A DNA stretch of 64,000 nt from a bacterium (lineage in GTDB: Bacteria > Planctomycetota > Planctomycetia > Pirellulales > Pirellulaceae), in contig WGNR01000012.1 of NCBI GenBank assembly GCA_016124445.1, positions 310,001-374,000 of the forward strand, written 5' to 3'. Each line of letters opens with the position of its first letter. The first letter of the stretch is position 1. The position numbers were made by a program, and so were the translations under genes. The notes beneath the pieces were generated by a model that ran no database searches, was not told where the DNA came from, and saw nothing but the letters and a program-made list of their open reading frames with translations. Of this stretch, positions 43,469-54,158 are shown piece by piece.

Positions 43469-44188
43469 ATGTTAACAACGAAACCCCGCCGAAGGAAGAA
43501 ATTCGACAAGTTAGCGCAGCTCGCTTGCTCCCTGATCTGGCTGATGGCATGCCTGGTGATCGGATGCCAGCCACCATCCCATACCAATCATCCGAAGCAG
43601 CCGGAAACCCAATCCCCAGCGGTTACCCAGCAGTCCTCGTCGCCAAATCCGACCGAAACGCCTCCCTCGACGTCCCAGCCAAGCGTCCCACCTGACTTGC
43701 CCCCCGTGGTGCAGCAAGAAGCCGATGGAGCGATTCGACTATCGCCCCTGGCCGCGAATTTACGTGGAGAAAGATTAGACCTGGACGCATGGGACCGCAT
43801 CGCCGGGTTTGCCAATCGAGACCAACAAGCCGTTTGGCAAATGCGACTGGTCATGCCAGGCACCTACCAAGTTCAGGCGGTTGCACTTTGCACCGGGCCA
43901 ACGCAAGAGGCACGCATGCGGGTCAATGTGGGGGACAAATTGTTCGTTGAGAACCTGATCGAACTGGGCAAAGCAGACCAGCCAATCACCACAACCACGC
44001 TGGGGGAATTGAACCTCCAGTCCCCTGGCAAATTCCTCGTTACGCTGGAAATGCCGGGCCTGCCACTGATCGGCGAGTTCGCCGTGACAGAGATTCGCTT
44101 GGTTCCGCTGGAGAATCCAGCCAGCCCGTTGCCGAAATTCGAGATGGGCAACGAGTCTGCGGAAACCAATACCACGAAAGCGAATTAG
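43469..44188 (+). CDS. lipoprotein with a beta-sandwich-like domain
   Basis: From ATG 43469 the product is 239 residues. The signal peptide ends in a lipobox (LMACLVIGC, Cys34), so Lgt should modify it. A Pro/Ser/Thr/Gln-rich linker of about 60 residues follows, then a beta domain (LDAWDRIAGFANRDQQAVWQM, RLVMPGTYQVQAVALCTG, GKFLVTLEMPGLPL). It resembles the carbohydrate-binding-like domain attached to planctomycete sulfatases, though binding is unproven. The frame upstream overlaps the divergent GspF-like gene and is probably not used. Confidence 0.7.
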   Translation: MLTTKPRRRKKFDKLAQLACSLIWLMACLVIGCQPPSHTNHPKQPETQSPAVTQQSSSPNPTETPPSTSQPSVPPDLPPVVQQEADGAIRLSPLAANLRGERLDLDAWDRIAGFANRDQQAVWQMRLVMPGTYQVQAVALCTGPTQEARMRVNVGDKLFVENLIELGKADQPITTTTLGELNLQSPGKFLVTLEMPGLPLIGEFAVTEIRLVPLENPASPLPKFEMGNESAETNTTKAN

Positions 44189-44639
44189 CTGGCCTCTGTT
44201 CCGAAGGCCGATCTATTTCTGCTTGCGCTGTTGCTTCAAGATGGAAACGATGAAAAACATCGGTACGCCTCTCTCCTAGACATGGGGTTTTATGCCTATG
44301 GTAATTACACCGACTTCTTTTCTGCCTGCTGTTCTCCGTATTTAGACGGGAACCCGCGGCTACTAGTTCCATCGGCATGCGGCGCCTTGGATGATTGGGC
44401 AAAATTGGAAAGAAGTTGCCCCTGATCGCAGACAAATCTACCCACCGGCGATGCTCTCGCGTCGAATTGCCCCGGTTTTCAAAGTATCCGCATCGTGTGG
44501 TCAGGGGTTGCGAATGCCAACGAGTTTGACAATATTTCTCAATCGACTTCAGGGTTTTCTCATTGCTATCATCGCCTGAACAGTTAATCTCAACAGTTTG
44601 CCCACCCTCCATGCTCCGCAACAGTTCGCAGGCAGCCCC
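44189..44639. other. 451-bp intergenic region
   Basis: No gene, repeat or strong stem-loop seen. Short frames of 60-odd codons on + and one of 193 codons on - have no recognisable sequence. The promoter of the symporter gene should lie here. Confidence 0.5.
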
Positions 44640-46382
<1,743 letters not shown>

Positions 46383-46386
46383 AATC

Positions 46387-46959
46387 CTAGAGAGTGCCCC
46401 GTTCCGACTGGGCGATCATCGTTTCCAGGCATTCTTTCAAATGCGTGCGCGCACGATGCAGTCGGCTGCGAACGGTGCCGACTGGCAATTCCAGCACGTC
46501 GGCGATGCGGTCGTAGTCCATGCCTTCCAGTTCGCGCAGTACCAGGACGTCGCGATGCTCTTCGGATAGCTTCGTCAGCGCTGCGTGTACCTGCCGAATG
46601 CTTTCCTGCTGTTCCATCCGATGCGCCGGCCCGTTGCCTTGATCGACTGGCTCGCTGCCGATGTCGTCGCGTACCTGATCGATCGAGTGCACTTTCTTTC
46701 GCCGGCGCCGATGGCTGATCGCGATATTGAACGAGATCCGGTAGAGCCAGGTATAGAAGGCGCTGTTGCCTTGAAAGGTGGCCAATTTGAGATAGGCCTG
46801 GACAAACGACTCTTGCACGACATCTTCGGCATCTTCCTTTGAGCCCAGGATATGAAACATCGTGTTGTAAAGCCGCTGCTGATAATTGCGCACAATCTCC
46901 TCGTAGGCGACAGCGTCGCCTTGCAGAATTCGCTGGATCAGAAGCAAGTCGTCGGACAC
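46387..46959 (-). CDS. ECF-type RNA polymerase sigma factor (SigE-like)
   Basis: The 190 residues have region 2 (YEEIVRNYQQRLYNTMFHIL, EDAEDVVQESFVQAYLKLATF, FYTWLYRISFNIAISHRRR) and region 4 (LTKLSEEHRDVLVLRELEGMDYDRIADVLELPVGTVRSRLHRAR). It starts at GTG 46959. No anti-sigma gene is adjacent. It is convergent with the symporter gene, four bases apart, and lies 150 bases after the cupin gene on the same strand. Confidence 0.93.
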   Translation of the reverse strand: MSDDLLLIQRILQGDAVAYEEIVRNYQQRLYNTMFHILGSKEDAEDVVQESFVQAYLKLATFQGNSAFYTWLYRISFNIAISHRRRRKKVHSIDQVRDDIGSEPVDQGNGPAHRMEQQESIRQVHAALTKLSEEHRDVLVLRELEGMDYDRIADVLELPVGTVRSRLHRARTHLKECLETMIAQSERGTL

Positions 46960-47109
46960 GAACGAATATGCTGGGGTGTAAGTGCGAGAAGTCCGGCTCC
47001 CCGGAGAGCATCTGAAACTGCGAAAGCAGGCTCGTTGGGGACGGGGGTAAAGAATAGTTCCATCGTAGCCGAAACGGCTGCGATTATCGAGGATCTCCCA
47101 CCGCTCTAT

Positions 47110-47475
47110 CTACTCGGAATCACGATGAACCGTGTCCGGCGAGAACGCCGGAAGGCAAACGGCGATATATTCGGCACCATCCGCATGAGGGCTACTATAT
47201 CGGACCCATTCTCCCTTTTTCGCGATAATTGCCTGCCCTGCGGAAACGGTCTGAATGCCCTCCTTGGTTTCGATCGTCAGTTCCCCTTTCAGCACAATCG
47301 TGTATTCGTCGAAGTCCGGAGTCTGGCCCGGTTCGAGCCAACCGCTGGGACTGACCATCCTTGCAATACTAACCTCGGCGGTTTGCGAATTGACACGGCC
47401 GATGAATTCTTCGATCACCTTGGGCTTATTGCCACAGGCTTCGATCACGGAAGGAGACGGTATAGAAACGGGCAT
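47110..47475 (-). CDS. cupin domain protein
   Basis: A 121-residue single cupin domain. SGWLEPGQTPDFDEYTIVLKGELTIE is motif 1, and GQAIIAKKGEWVRYSSP motif 2. The usual motif 1 G(X)5HXH is not kept: the metal ligand positions read TPDFDEY, so metal binding is uncertain. It follows lgt by 48 bases on the same strand and may be in the panC-lgt operon. Confidence 0.78.
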   Translation of the reverse strand: MPVSIPSPSVIEACGNKPKVIEEFIGRVNSQTAEVSIARMVSPSGWLEPGQTPDFDEYTIVLKGELTIETKEGIQTVSAGQAIIAKKGEWVRYSSPHADGAEYIAVCLPAFSPDTVHRDSE

Positions 47476-47523
47476 GTTGGGGATCCTGAAGCAAGAAAAG
47501 ACGCTGCCAAAGATCCCTCATTG

Positions 47524-48852
47524 TTACGCGGCAGTGCGCGGCCAAGCAAGTGGCTGTTGCCGCAGGCGTGCAAAGACAAACAAAGCAACCGCCAGGATCA
47601 GGATCACGATGCTCACATTCTGCGAAATGGTCAGCCCGGTGCCGCCGATGGCATATTCGTCTGTTCGGATTACTTCCAACAGAAAACGAGTGATCGCATA
47701 CAGCCCCAACGTCACGGCGATGACTTCGCCATCCGCTTTGCGATACGGATAGTAGGCCAAGATCAACAGGCACAAGATCAACCCGTTCACGCTACTGTAA
47801 AGCTGAGTCGGATGCACCGGGAGCGAACTGGCTGGCAAACCTTCGACATGCAAAGAGACAACTCCTTTGCCAGCCAACCTCAAGGCGATGGTTCCCTGCG
47901 ACTCTTTGTCGCCAGACCACGAGGCCATCAGGCGTCCCTTGAGCACATCCATCGGCTTGATCGGTTGGTCGTGAAGCGGATAGCCATTGATGCTTTCGAC
48001 CGTGTCGCCGATCTCAATCTCGCCGCTATCGCTGGCCGGTGAGTTGGGGAGCACGTTCGCTACGCGAACTTTTCCTTCGTCGTCCTGAGCGAACAGCAGC
48101 CCGTAGAAAGCACCGTTCTCCATGTGACGCACATAAGGTGGCGTAAACTGCGGAGCGATCCCTTGCGGAAACTGCACCGCCAAGGGCAATGTACAAAGCC
48201 CGCCGTAGCAACAACCATTCATGAAACAGCCCAAGCGGCCAAAGAACATCCCAATCATCAAGCTCGGGGCAATCAAGTCGGCCAAGGCCAATGTGTCGAG
48301 CTTCATACGATAGCTGAAAACGACAAACGAAATCGCCGCACCGATGAGCGAACCGTACACAACGATTCCCCCTTCGGTCACTTTGAAGATCTCTTGCAGC
48401 GTCAGCGCCAGGCTTTCGGGATGGTAGAAGTTCTTCCAGTACTGAATGACGAAAAACAACCTGGCCCCGATCACGCCACAAACGATCATGACCATCGCCA
48501 GCGAATAGATCACTTCCGGGTTGATTCCCATCCTTTGAGCGCGATACGCCGCCAGGCCGACGGCCGAAACGATTGCCAGCACTAACAGCACGCCGTAGCC
48601 CCGAATCGGAAAGCCCATCTGGCCTGCTTCGTTGACGCGCAAGATCGGCAGCACATAAATAATCGCGGCCGCAACCACCACAAACAGCGGCAGATGGCCG
48701 AAAACCTCTTGCTGAAAGTTCGGCTTACGCGATAGCAGGAAGATCCAAGCCGCGACGAGCAAACCCCATACAATCAACAGCCAGCCAAACCCAACCACAG
48801 GCAGGCCAAACAGATCATCCGGTACCGGGATCAGAAATAGGGTGCGTTGCAC
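47524..48852 (-). CDS. lgt: prolipoprotein diacylglyceryl transferase with inserted PDZ-like domain
   Basis: A 442-residue integral membrane enzyme, much longer than the usual 260-300. It transfers diacylglycerol to the lipobox Cys. Lgt motifs: IRGYGVLLVLAIVSAVGL, GGIVVYGSLIGAAISF, IGMFFGRLGCFMNGCCYG, HPTQLYSSVNGLI and RFLLEVIRTDEYA. The His of the E. coli HGGLIG segment is Tyr here. Between GCCYG and HPTQLY is about 95 extra residues (about 245-340): VRVANVLPNSPASDSGEIEIGDTVESINGYP is a PDZ fold. About 70 extra N-terminal residues hold two further membrane segments. Start is GTG at 48852. It lies 30 bases after panC. Confidence 0.9.
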   Translation of the reverse strand: MQRTLFLIPVPDDLFGLPVVGFGWLLIVWGLLVAAWIFLLSRKPNFQQEVFGHLPLFVVVAAAIIYVLPILRVNEAGQMGFPIRGYGVLLVLAIVSAVGLAAYRAQRMGINPEVIYSLAMVMIVCGVIGARLFFVIQYWKNFYHPESLALTLQEIFKVTEGGIVVYGSLIGAAISFVVFSYRMKLDTLALADLIAPSLMIGMFFGRLGCFMNGCCYGGLCTLPLAVQFPQGIAPQFTPPYVRHMENGAFYGLLFAQDDEGKVRVANVLPNSPASDSGEIEIGDTVESINGYPLHDQPIKPMDVLKGRLMASWSGDKESQGTIALRLAGKGVVSLHVEGLPASSLPVHPTQLYSSVNGLILCLLILAYYPYRKADGEVIAVTLGLYAITRFLLEVIRTDEYAIGGTGLTISQNVSIVILILAVALFVFARLRQQPLAWPRTAA

Positions 48853-48882
48853 GATTTCGCGGGGGGAAAGAGAAAACGAGAA

Positions 48883-49746
48883 TCAGGGCAGCGGCGGGGC
48901 GGCCAGCATATTGTCGATCAGACGCGTGGAACCGACCCGAGCAGCCACCAGGATAACTACCTCGGCGGTGATTGTCTGTACCGATTCCAACGTCTGCGGA
49001 TCGGCGATTGCCACGTAATCGATCGAGTCGACACCTGCTGCCAGGAGCGTTTCTTCCATTTTAGACCGCAGACCGGCGGCGTCGATTTCTCCCGATTCGA
49101 TCTGCCGGGAGGTCGAGCCTAAACTTCGCGAAATACTTAAGGCAATTTCACGCTCTTCGGCTGTCAGATAGCGATTTCGGGAACTCATCGCCAAACCGTC
49201 CTTTTCGCGGACAATTTCGCAGCGGACGATCTCAATCGGAACCAACAGATCGTGGACCATCTCCTCGATGACCCGAACCTGCTGAAAATCTTTCTGCCCG
49301 AAAAATGCCATGTCGGCCGGGGCGACCTCAAACAGCTTCAAGACAATCGTCGCCACTCCATCGAAATGGCTCGGCCGGTGAACCCCTTCCAGCGGTTGGG
49401 CAATTCGCGGAGCCTTCACCACGGTGGTACTGCCTGGTGGGTACATCGCATCGACCTCGGGAACCAGCACCCAGACCGGATCGAATTTGGAAAGCAACTG
49501 CAGATCGGTTTCTAACGTGCGGGGGTATTTCTCGAAGTCTTCCCCCGGGGCAAACTGCGTCGGGTTCACAAAGATGGTCACCACCGTCAAATCGCACGCC
49601 GCTTGCGACTGCTCGACCAGGCTCAAATGCCCTTCGTGCAAAGCCCCCATCGTCGGCACGAGCCCCACCCGTTGGCCTTGGGCCTGGAGGACACGGATTT
49701 CAGCACGAAGCTGCGCCGGATCATGAAATACACGGGGTGCGGTCAT
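48883..49746 (-). CDS. panC: pantoate-beta-alanine ligase
   Basis: A 287-residue PanC: GLVPTMGALHEGHLSLVEQSQ (HIGH-like ATP site), VVTIFVNPTQFAPGEDFEKYPRTLE, PPGSTTVVKAPRIAQPLEGVHRPSHFDGVATIVLKLFEV, AFFGQKDFQQVRVIEEMV, and GLAMSSRNRYLT (KMSKS-like). It joins pantoate and beta-alanine using ATP in pantothenate synthesis. It is the first gene of a panC-lgt-cupin operon. No panB or panD is in the window. Confidence 0.95.
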   Translation of the reverse strand: MTAPRVFHDPAQLRAEIRVLQAQGQRVGLVPTMGALHEGHLSLVEQSQAACDLTVVTIFVNPTQFAPGEDFEKYPRTLETDLQLLSKFDPVWVLVPEVDAMYPPGSTTVVKAPRIAQPLEGVHRPSHFDGVATIVLKLFEVAPADMAFFGQKDFQQVRVIEEMVHDLLVPIEIVRCEIVREKDGLAMSSRNRYLTAEEREIALSISRSLGSTSRQIESGEIDAAGLRSKMEETLLAAGVDSIDYVAIADPQTLESVQTITAEVVILVAARVGSTRLIDNMLAAPPLP

Positions 49747-49924
49747 CTGGGGATTTAATCTTTCAGCAAGCGGTTAAAAGCCGGAGTCCACGGGTCATTA
49801 TTTTCGCATCTGATCGCGATCGGGGCGAGTGGTCACCGAAAGAGGGACACCGGCGTAACGGACTGCTAGATTGAACGGAGGCCATGCGAGAAGTTTTCCT
49901 GAGTCAGAACCGAGCAAGCGGGAC

Positions 49925-49961
49925 AGGAGCAGAAGATCATGCTTGACCAGGTGCCGACCTA
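49925..49961 (+). repeat. direct DNA repeat at the start of paralog 1
   Basis: These 37 bases (ribosome-binding site, ATG and the first codons) recur at 50301-50337 with one mismatch, G for T at the tenth base of the coding part of MLDQ/MLDH. Confidence 0.8.
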
Positions 49962-50322
49962 TTTTTTGTTTGTCCATCACGATGGCCCAGTGATTGTGGC
50001 TATCTATGGGACACTTATCGCGTTTGTACTCCCGCTGGCCAAGTACTGCCACGATAAGTTGGGTCCGTTTGGCAAGCTATTGGCCGTCGCGATTGTCGCT
50101 TTGGTTTTTCTGCCTCTGGTCGTTTTCATCATCAACGGAATCTTTTACTCGGCAAGTTGCTTGTATGGCTATGTCCAAAAACGCTTTCAAGCTTTCCTTC
50201 TGCCACGTTGCTCCCAATGCGGCAACAAGCTGAAATCCGACAAAGCAAAACAGTGCCTAAGCTGTGGATACGATTGGCACCACGAGGCAGTGAGCGAGAA
50301 AGGAGCAGAAGATCATGCTTGA
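49939..50322 (+). CDS. small membrane protein with C-terminal zinc ribbon, paralog 1
   Basis: A 127-residue protein with N-terminal MLDQVPTYFLFVHHDG, two membrane segments (IVAIYGTLIAFVLPLA, LLAVAIVALVFLPLVVFIING), and a zinc ribbon CSQCGNKLKSDKAKQCLSCGYDW with two CXXC pairs. ATG at 49939 follows AGGAGC. Its last eight bases overlap the start of paralog 2. DNA around the start and the zinc ribbon is nearly identical to that of paralog 2. The function is unknown. Confidence 0.68.
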   Translation: MLDQVPTYFLFVHHDGPVIVAIYGTLIAFVLPLAKYCHDKLGPFGKLLAVAIVALVFLPLVVFIINGIFYSASCLYGYVQKRFQAFLLPRCSQCGNKLKSDKAKQCLSCGYDWHHEAVSEKGAEDHA

Positions 50323-50905
50323 CCATGTGCCGACCTACCTTCTGTTTGTTCATCACGACGGCCTGGCGATGATGGCAATCTCTGGGGTACTATTTGCGGT
50401 TTTGCCGCTCGTGAGGAGCTACCAAGACCAATTGGGGCCGTATGCCAAGCCTTTTGGACTGGTTATTGTTGCAGTGGCTTTTCTGCTTATGGTCGTTGGT
50501 ATCGTCCATGAAACCTCAATTGCCTGTGGCCGACATCGTGCACTGAGCGTAAGAGAATTTAAAACATCCAAGGTTGGTCGCGCAATCAGTTTCATTCTTA
50601 CTGCTGGAGCCATTTTGATATATGGGCTGCTTGTCGCGATTGCCAGCCAATTCATCCACTTACTTCCAGGAGGCGAAATCTTTCACGATGTCCTTCTCCA
50701 CATTTTGTTTTTGCCAGCTTATATGTGCGCCTTATTGATATCGTTGGTGCTCCTGATCTACGCACTCTCCTCAATCTATTCCATCTTCCGCTCTGCCTCC
50801 CCGCTCCCATGCTGCCCTAAATGCGGTAACAAGCTGAAAAGCGACAAAGCAAAACAGTGCCTAAGCTGCGGGTACGATTGGCACCAACAAGATTCGCCTG
50901 CTTGA
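50315..50905 (+). CDS. small membrane protein with C-terminal zinc ribbon, paralog 2
   Basis: A 196-residue relative of the previous gene: MLDHVPTYLLFVHHDG at the start, four membrane segments instead of two (AISGVLFAVLPLV, FGLVIVAVAFLLMVVGI, ISFILTAGAILIYGLLVAI, LLISLVLLIYALSSIY), and zinc ribbon CPKCGNKLKSDKAKQCLSCGYDW. The middle part is not similar to paralog 1, but the ends are, at both protein and DNA level. A strong bidirectional terminator follows. The function is unknown. Confidence 0.68.
   Translation: MLDHVPTYLLFVHHDGLAMMAISGVLFAVLPLVRSYQDQLGPYAKPFGLVIVAVAFLLMVVGIVHETSIACGRHRALSVREFKTSKVGRAISFILTAGAILIYGLLVAIASQFIHLLPGGEIFHDVLLHILFLPAYMCALLISLVLLIYALSSIYSIFRSASPLPCCPKCGNKLKSDKAKQCLSCGYDWHQQDSPA
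50820..50885 (+). repeat. direct DNA repeat at the zinc-ribbon end of paralog 2
   Basis: The 66 bases coding for the zinc ribbon match 50216-50281 of paralog 1 with about five mismatches, far closer than the middle of the two genes. Confidence 0.75.
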
Positions 50906-50917
50906 GCCGCGCACGAA

Positions 50918-50946
50918 AAAAGGGCTGCATTCAATGCAGCCCTTTT
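50918..50946. terminator. bidirectional intrinsic terminator between paralog 2 and fba
   Basis: A 13-bp perfect stem AAAAGGGCTGCAT / ATGCAGCCCTTTT with loop TCA, with A and T runs on the outer sides. It serves the plus-strand zinc-ribbon genes and the minus-strand aldolase gene. Confidence 0.85.
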
Positions 50947-50972
50947 CGCTGTTTCTATCGGAAGCGGTTGGC

Positions 50973-51989
50973 TTAAACCAAGCTGGCTTCGCGCATCTTC
51001 GAGGCCTGGCCGGCTTGGCCGAAGGCGACCATGCGGTCGATGCAGACCTGCTTCATGGCGTCGCGGGCCGGGGTCAGGTAAGCACGCGGATCGAATTCCG
51101 AAGGCTTCTCCATCAGCACCTTGCGGATGGCACCGGTGATGGCCATGCGGTTGTCGGTGTCGACGTTGATCTTGCGAACGCCGCTCTTGATACCGCGTTG
51201 AATTTCTTCGACCGGCACGCCGTAGGTTTGCTTGATCTCGCCGCCGTACTTGTTGATGATGTCTTGCAGTTCTTGCGGAACGCTCGAGCTGCCGTGCATC
51301 ACGAGGTGGCAGTTAGGCAGACGCTTGTGGATCTCTTCGATTCGATCCATCGCCAGCACTTCGCCGGTCGGCTTCTTGGTGAACTTGTAAGCACCATGGC
51401 TAGTACCGATCGCAACGGCCAGTGCGTCGACGCCGGTTTCGGCAACAAAGCGTTCGGCTTCTTCCGGATCGGTCAGCAATTGATCGTGGCTCAGTTCGCC
51501 TTCGGCACCATGGCCATCCTCGGCTTCGCCCATGCCGCTTTCCAGCGAGCCCAAGCAGCCCAGTTCGCCCTCAACGCTGACGTTCTTGGCGTGAGCCATT
51601 TCGACCACCTTCTTGGTCACTTCGACGTTGTAGTCGTAGCTGGCCGGAGTCTTGCCGTCTGCTTCCAGCGAACCATCCATCATCACCGAGGTGAAGCCGT
51701 TTTCGATGGCGCTCATGCAGGTTTCCGGGCTGTTGCCGTGGTCTTGGTGCATGACGATCGGAATCTGCGGATACAGTTCCGAAGCGGCCAGCATCAGGTG
51801 CCGCAGGTAGTTGTCTTGCGAATACTTCCGTGCTCCGCGCGAAGCCTGAACGATTACAGGCGAATCGGTTTCTTTGGCGGCTTCCATGATCGCCTGGATC
51901 TGTTCCATGTTGTTGACGTTGAACGCAGCCACGCCGTACGAATTTTCGGCTGCGTGATCCAGCAGCACTCGAAGGGGAATCAAAGCCAT
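50973..51989 (-). CDS. fba: class II fructose-bisphosphate aldolase
   Basis: A 338-residue zinc-dependent aldolase from ATG 51989 ([20 protein letters not shown]); the frame is open ten codons further upstream. Zinc and substrate motifs: [56 protein letters not shown], and [19 protein letters not shown]. This is the class IIB (Calvin-cycle-type) sub-family. It cleaves fructose 1,6-bisphosphate into DHAP and glyceraldehyde 3-phosphate. It is monocistronic, ending at the terminator at 50918-50946. Confidence 0.96.
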   Translation of the reverse strand: MALIPLRVLLDHAAENSYGVAAFNVNNMEQIQAIMEAAKETDSPVIVQASRGARKYSQDNYLRHLMLAASELYPQIPIVMHQDHGNSPETCMSAIENGFTSVMMDGSLEADGKTPASYDYNVEVTKKVVEMAHAKNVSVEGELGCLGSLESGMGEAEDGHGAEGELSHDQLLTDPEEAERFVAETGVDALAVAIGTSHGAYKFTKKPTGEVLAMDRIEEIHKRLPNCHLVMHGSSSVPQELQDIINKYGGEIKQTYGVPVEEIQRGIKSGVRKINVDTDNRMAITGAIRKVLMEKPSEFDPRAYLTPARDAMKQVCIDRMVAFGQAGQASKMREASLV

Positions 51990-52105
51990 CAGGTCTCTCC
52001 CGAGCAAAAGCGATAACACGGCTGCAAGAGGATTCGCATAGACCCCGAGGGCAGCCCAACTGTCTCATTCAAAGTCGTTATTATCAGAGAGTTTGCGGCG
52101 TTTGG

Positions 52106-53032
52106 TCAATCCCCGGTCTCTTCGTCGAAATGCGAGGGAAGTAGACCTCCCATAGAGTCGTCATTAAGGGGAGGATTTTCCTTGACTGTGTCGCGAGTTT
52201 GAAAAAGATCGTCAAATTGCGTGCCTGCCAGCCGGATCAGCAAAATCTGTTTCCGCTGCGAGCCGCCATTTTCTCGCTCGAAATAAGCTTGTCCGAGGCC
52301 TTTGCTCTCGGACGTTCCGCTGATGATGAGTGTCTGGCCTGGCTGCAGCATGGCCGAGAATTCGATTTGCTCAAGAACCTTGGATTCCTTCCGCGTCTCG
52401 ATTCGCAGCATCCCTTCGCCTGCCTCGTAACGCTGCCTCGGCTGGCCGTGATGAATCTCGGGACTGACAACCAGTTGCACACGGCCATCGTTCTGAGGGA
52501 AGGCTTTCAAGATGAACTTGCACTCGGCCTGGTAGAACGTTTCACCCCGAATGATTCCGCCCACTGATTCCAGTATAGAAACTTCGTTGCGTAGCGGCAC
52601 CATGATATATTCGCTGCGTTTGCCGCCGCGAAATCGGCGATGATTGATCGCCACTTTGTCGTCGCCATCGATGCGGACCATCTCTTCGCCATTAAGCCCA
52701 CGGGCCCCTTCGCTCTTGTGCATGATGTCGCGAATTGGTCCCGGCATGTGGTAATCGATGATCCCTACCCGAAACCCATTGGCCAGCAACTCGCGGCGTT
52801 TCTCGAGGGGAATGGCCTGCTCGTCAATATCGGACCAGATGCTCGGCAGCTTCTCTTCGTCGAGCGTACTGAGCGCGACGCGGGCAATTTCTAGCGTGAC
52901 CGTATCGTCGGCAAGCTTTTGGTTCGGCAGTTCGCTGGGCGGGCCTAATTCTTCCGGCTGCCAAAGCGCACGACAACCACACGCGAGCAAGGTCGCGGCA
53001 AGGAGAACAGCAACGGCTCTTCGAGCATCCAT
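52106..53032 (-). CDS. lipoprotein of unknown function
   Basis: The 308 residues start with a lipoprotein signal peptide (MDARRAVAVLLAATLLACGC, lipobox LLACGC). The C-terminal part (AMLQPGQTLIISGTSESKG, RKQILLIRLAGTQFDDLF) resembles the last strands of secretin-like domains. No other secretin features are seen, and no secretion genes are adjacent. The N-terminal half contains TVTLEIARVALSTLDEEKL. A conserved planctomycete unknown is the likely label. Confidence 0.65.
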   Translation of the reverse strand: MDARRAVAVLLAATLLACGCRALWQPEELGPPSELPNQKLADDTVTLEIARVALSTLDEEKLPSIWSDIDEQAIPLEKRRELLANGFRVGIIDYHMPGPIRDIMHKSEGARGLNGEEMVRIDGDDKVAINHRRFRGGKRSEYIMVPLRNEVSILESVGGIIRGETFYQAECKFILKAFPQNDGRVQLVVSPEIHHGQPRQRYEAGEGMLRIETRKESKVLEQIEFSAMLQPGQTLIISGTSESKGLGQAYFERENGGSQRKQILLIRLAGTQFDDLFQTRDTVKENPPLNDDSMGGLLPSHFDEETGD

Positions 53033-53160
53033 GCCAGAAGTCGTCTACAAGGAATAAAGCGGGCCCAGGCCAAAATGCGCAGCGTTTGGCCGGCAGATAG
53101 TAGAGAAACCGTCAACCGATCGCAAGCGAGGATTTACCTCAGCTAGCATCCCCATCAGTC

Positions 53161-53260
53161 GTAGGGTACAGGAATTACGACAACACCCAACGGATCGCAC
53201 ATTCCAGAAGATCAGATACCGCACCTGGTGCGATCCACTGTACTGCTCGTGCCGTACCCC
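53161..53260. repeat. degenerate pair of GGGTGCGA/TCGCACC repeats, copy 3 and a possible copy 4
   Basis: Read on the minus strand, 53226-53260 contains ACGAGCAGTACAGTGGATCG followed by CACCA, and matches copies 1 and 2. 53161-53201, on the plus strand, has GTAGGGTACAGG and ends GGATCGCACA, a weaker match in inverted orientation. The two are 24 bases apart and no gene lies between them. Confidence 0.45.
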
Positions 53261-53281
53261 AGGGTTTCAAACCCAGGTCGA

Positions 53282-53500
53282 CTACATTCGGTGAGGCCAA
53301 TGACGGAGGTAGACCGAAAGACCTAGTGCAAACATACCCAGCCCGGCCAGCAAGATCATTACTCCGGTCGGGAACAGGACCGAAATCGACTGCATGGCGC
53401 TATGCTCAAGCAATGATGCATAGATCAAAAAGATCCCCAAAGCCGCGACTGCCCCACTGATGTGGTTCAGCTTCCAATGATGATAGGTTGAGACGTTCAT
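53282..53500 (-). CDS. small two-helix membrane protein
   Basis: From ATG 53500 the product is 72 residues. It has two hydrophobic segments (HISGAVAALGIFLIYASLLEH, ISVLFPTGVMILLAGLGMFALGLSVYL). The frame stays open 18 codons further upstream. No family is recognised. A degenerate repeat pair lies 20 bases beyond its end. Confidence 0.5.
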   Translation of the reverse strand: MNVSTYHHWKLNHISGAVAALGIFLIYASLLEHSAMQSISVLFPTGVMILLAGLGMFALGLSVYLRHWPHRM

Positions 53501-53628
53501 GGCTAACCCTCCCCTGAGACGGAATGTCATCTGGTTGCCGTTACCTCTACTCAAAGATACCGCGCCGCATCGCTAGACGCATGCATCTATCGGGGCATCA
53601 GGTGCCGAATAGGCGAATTTGGCTGGTC

Positions 53629-53976
53629 CTATAGCTTGTCGCGAAAAACAAAGTAAACCGCTCCACAAATGCACAAACCGGCCCACAGAAAATCGAGCCG
53701 CAGGGGCTGCTTCATATAGAAGACAGCAAATGGAACGAACACCGATAGCGTGATTATCTCTTGCAAGATCTTCAGTTGTCCCAGGCTCATGTACGAGTAG
53801 CCAAGCCGATTCGCCGGTACCTGAACCAGGTACTCAAAGAATGCGATTCCCCAGCTGACGACCACCGCCACCATTAACGGTCGATGCTCCATGTGCTTCA
53901 GATGACCGTACCAGGCAAACGTCATGAAGATGTTTGAGAGGATCAGCAAACACGCAGTTTGGATAATTGTCGTCAT
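53629..53976 (-). CDS. DMT-superfamily membrane protein (DUF486)
   Basis: From ATG 53976 the product is 115 residues with four membrane segments: TTIIQTACLLILSNIFMTFAWY, LMVAVVVSWGIAFFEYLVQVP, LKILQEIITLSVFVPFAVFYM and DFLWAGLCICGAVYFVFRDKL. FEYLVQVPANRLGY is the DUF486 signature. These proteins look like half of a drug/metabolite transporter and are of unknown function. The next gene on the other strand is rlmN. Confidence 0.85.
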   Translation of the reverse strand: MTTIIQTACLLILSNIFMTFAWYGHLKHMEHRPLMVAVVVSWGIAFFEYLVQVPANRLGYSYMSLGQLKILQEIITLSVFVPFAVFYMKQPLRLDFLWAGLCICGAVYFVFRDKL

Positions 53977-54158
53977 ACTCAAATGCTTCCAACGAAGGTT
54001 CGACGGGGACACAAAGTGGGAATTATCCCCTCCCGACGCCCATTGGGCTATCAGCGGTCACTTTTTGATCCGTAGAAATCGGTTCGCCTGCGGCCGGTTC
54101 CTTCTCTGCAATCAGCCGATGTTTGCTTATACTGGGACGAACCCTCAGAGAACCCTTT

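Noticed and set aside
50934..52016. A 360-codon plus-strand frame opposite the aldolase gene
   Set aside because: Shadow of fba, whose zinc-site motifs are all on the minus strand; the frame also runs through the terminator.
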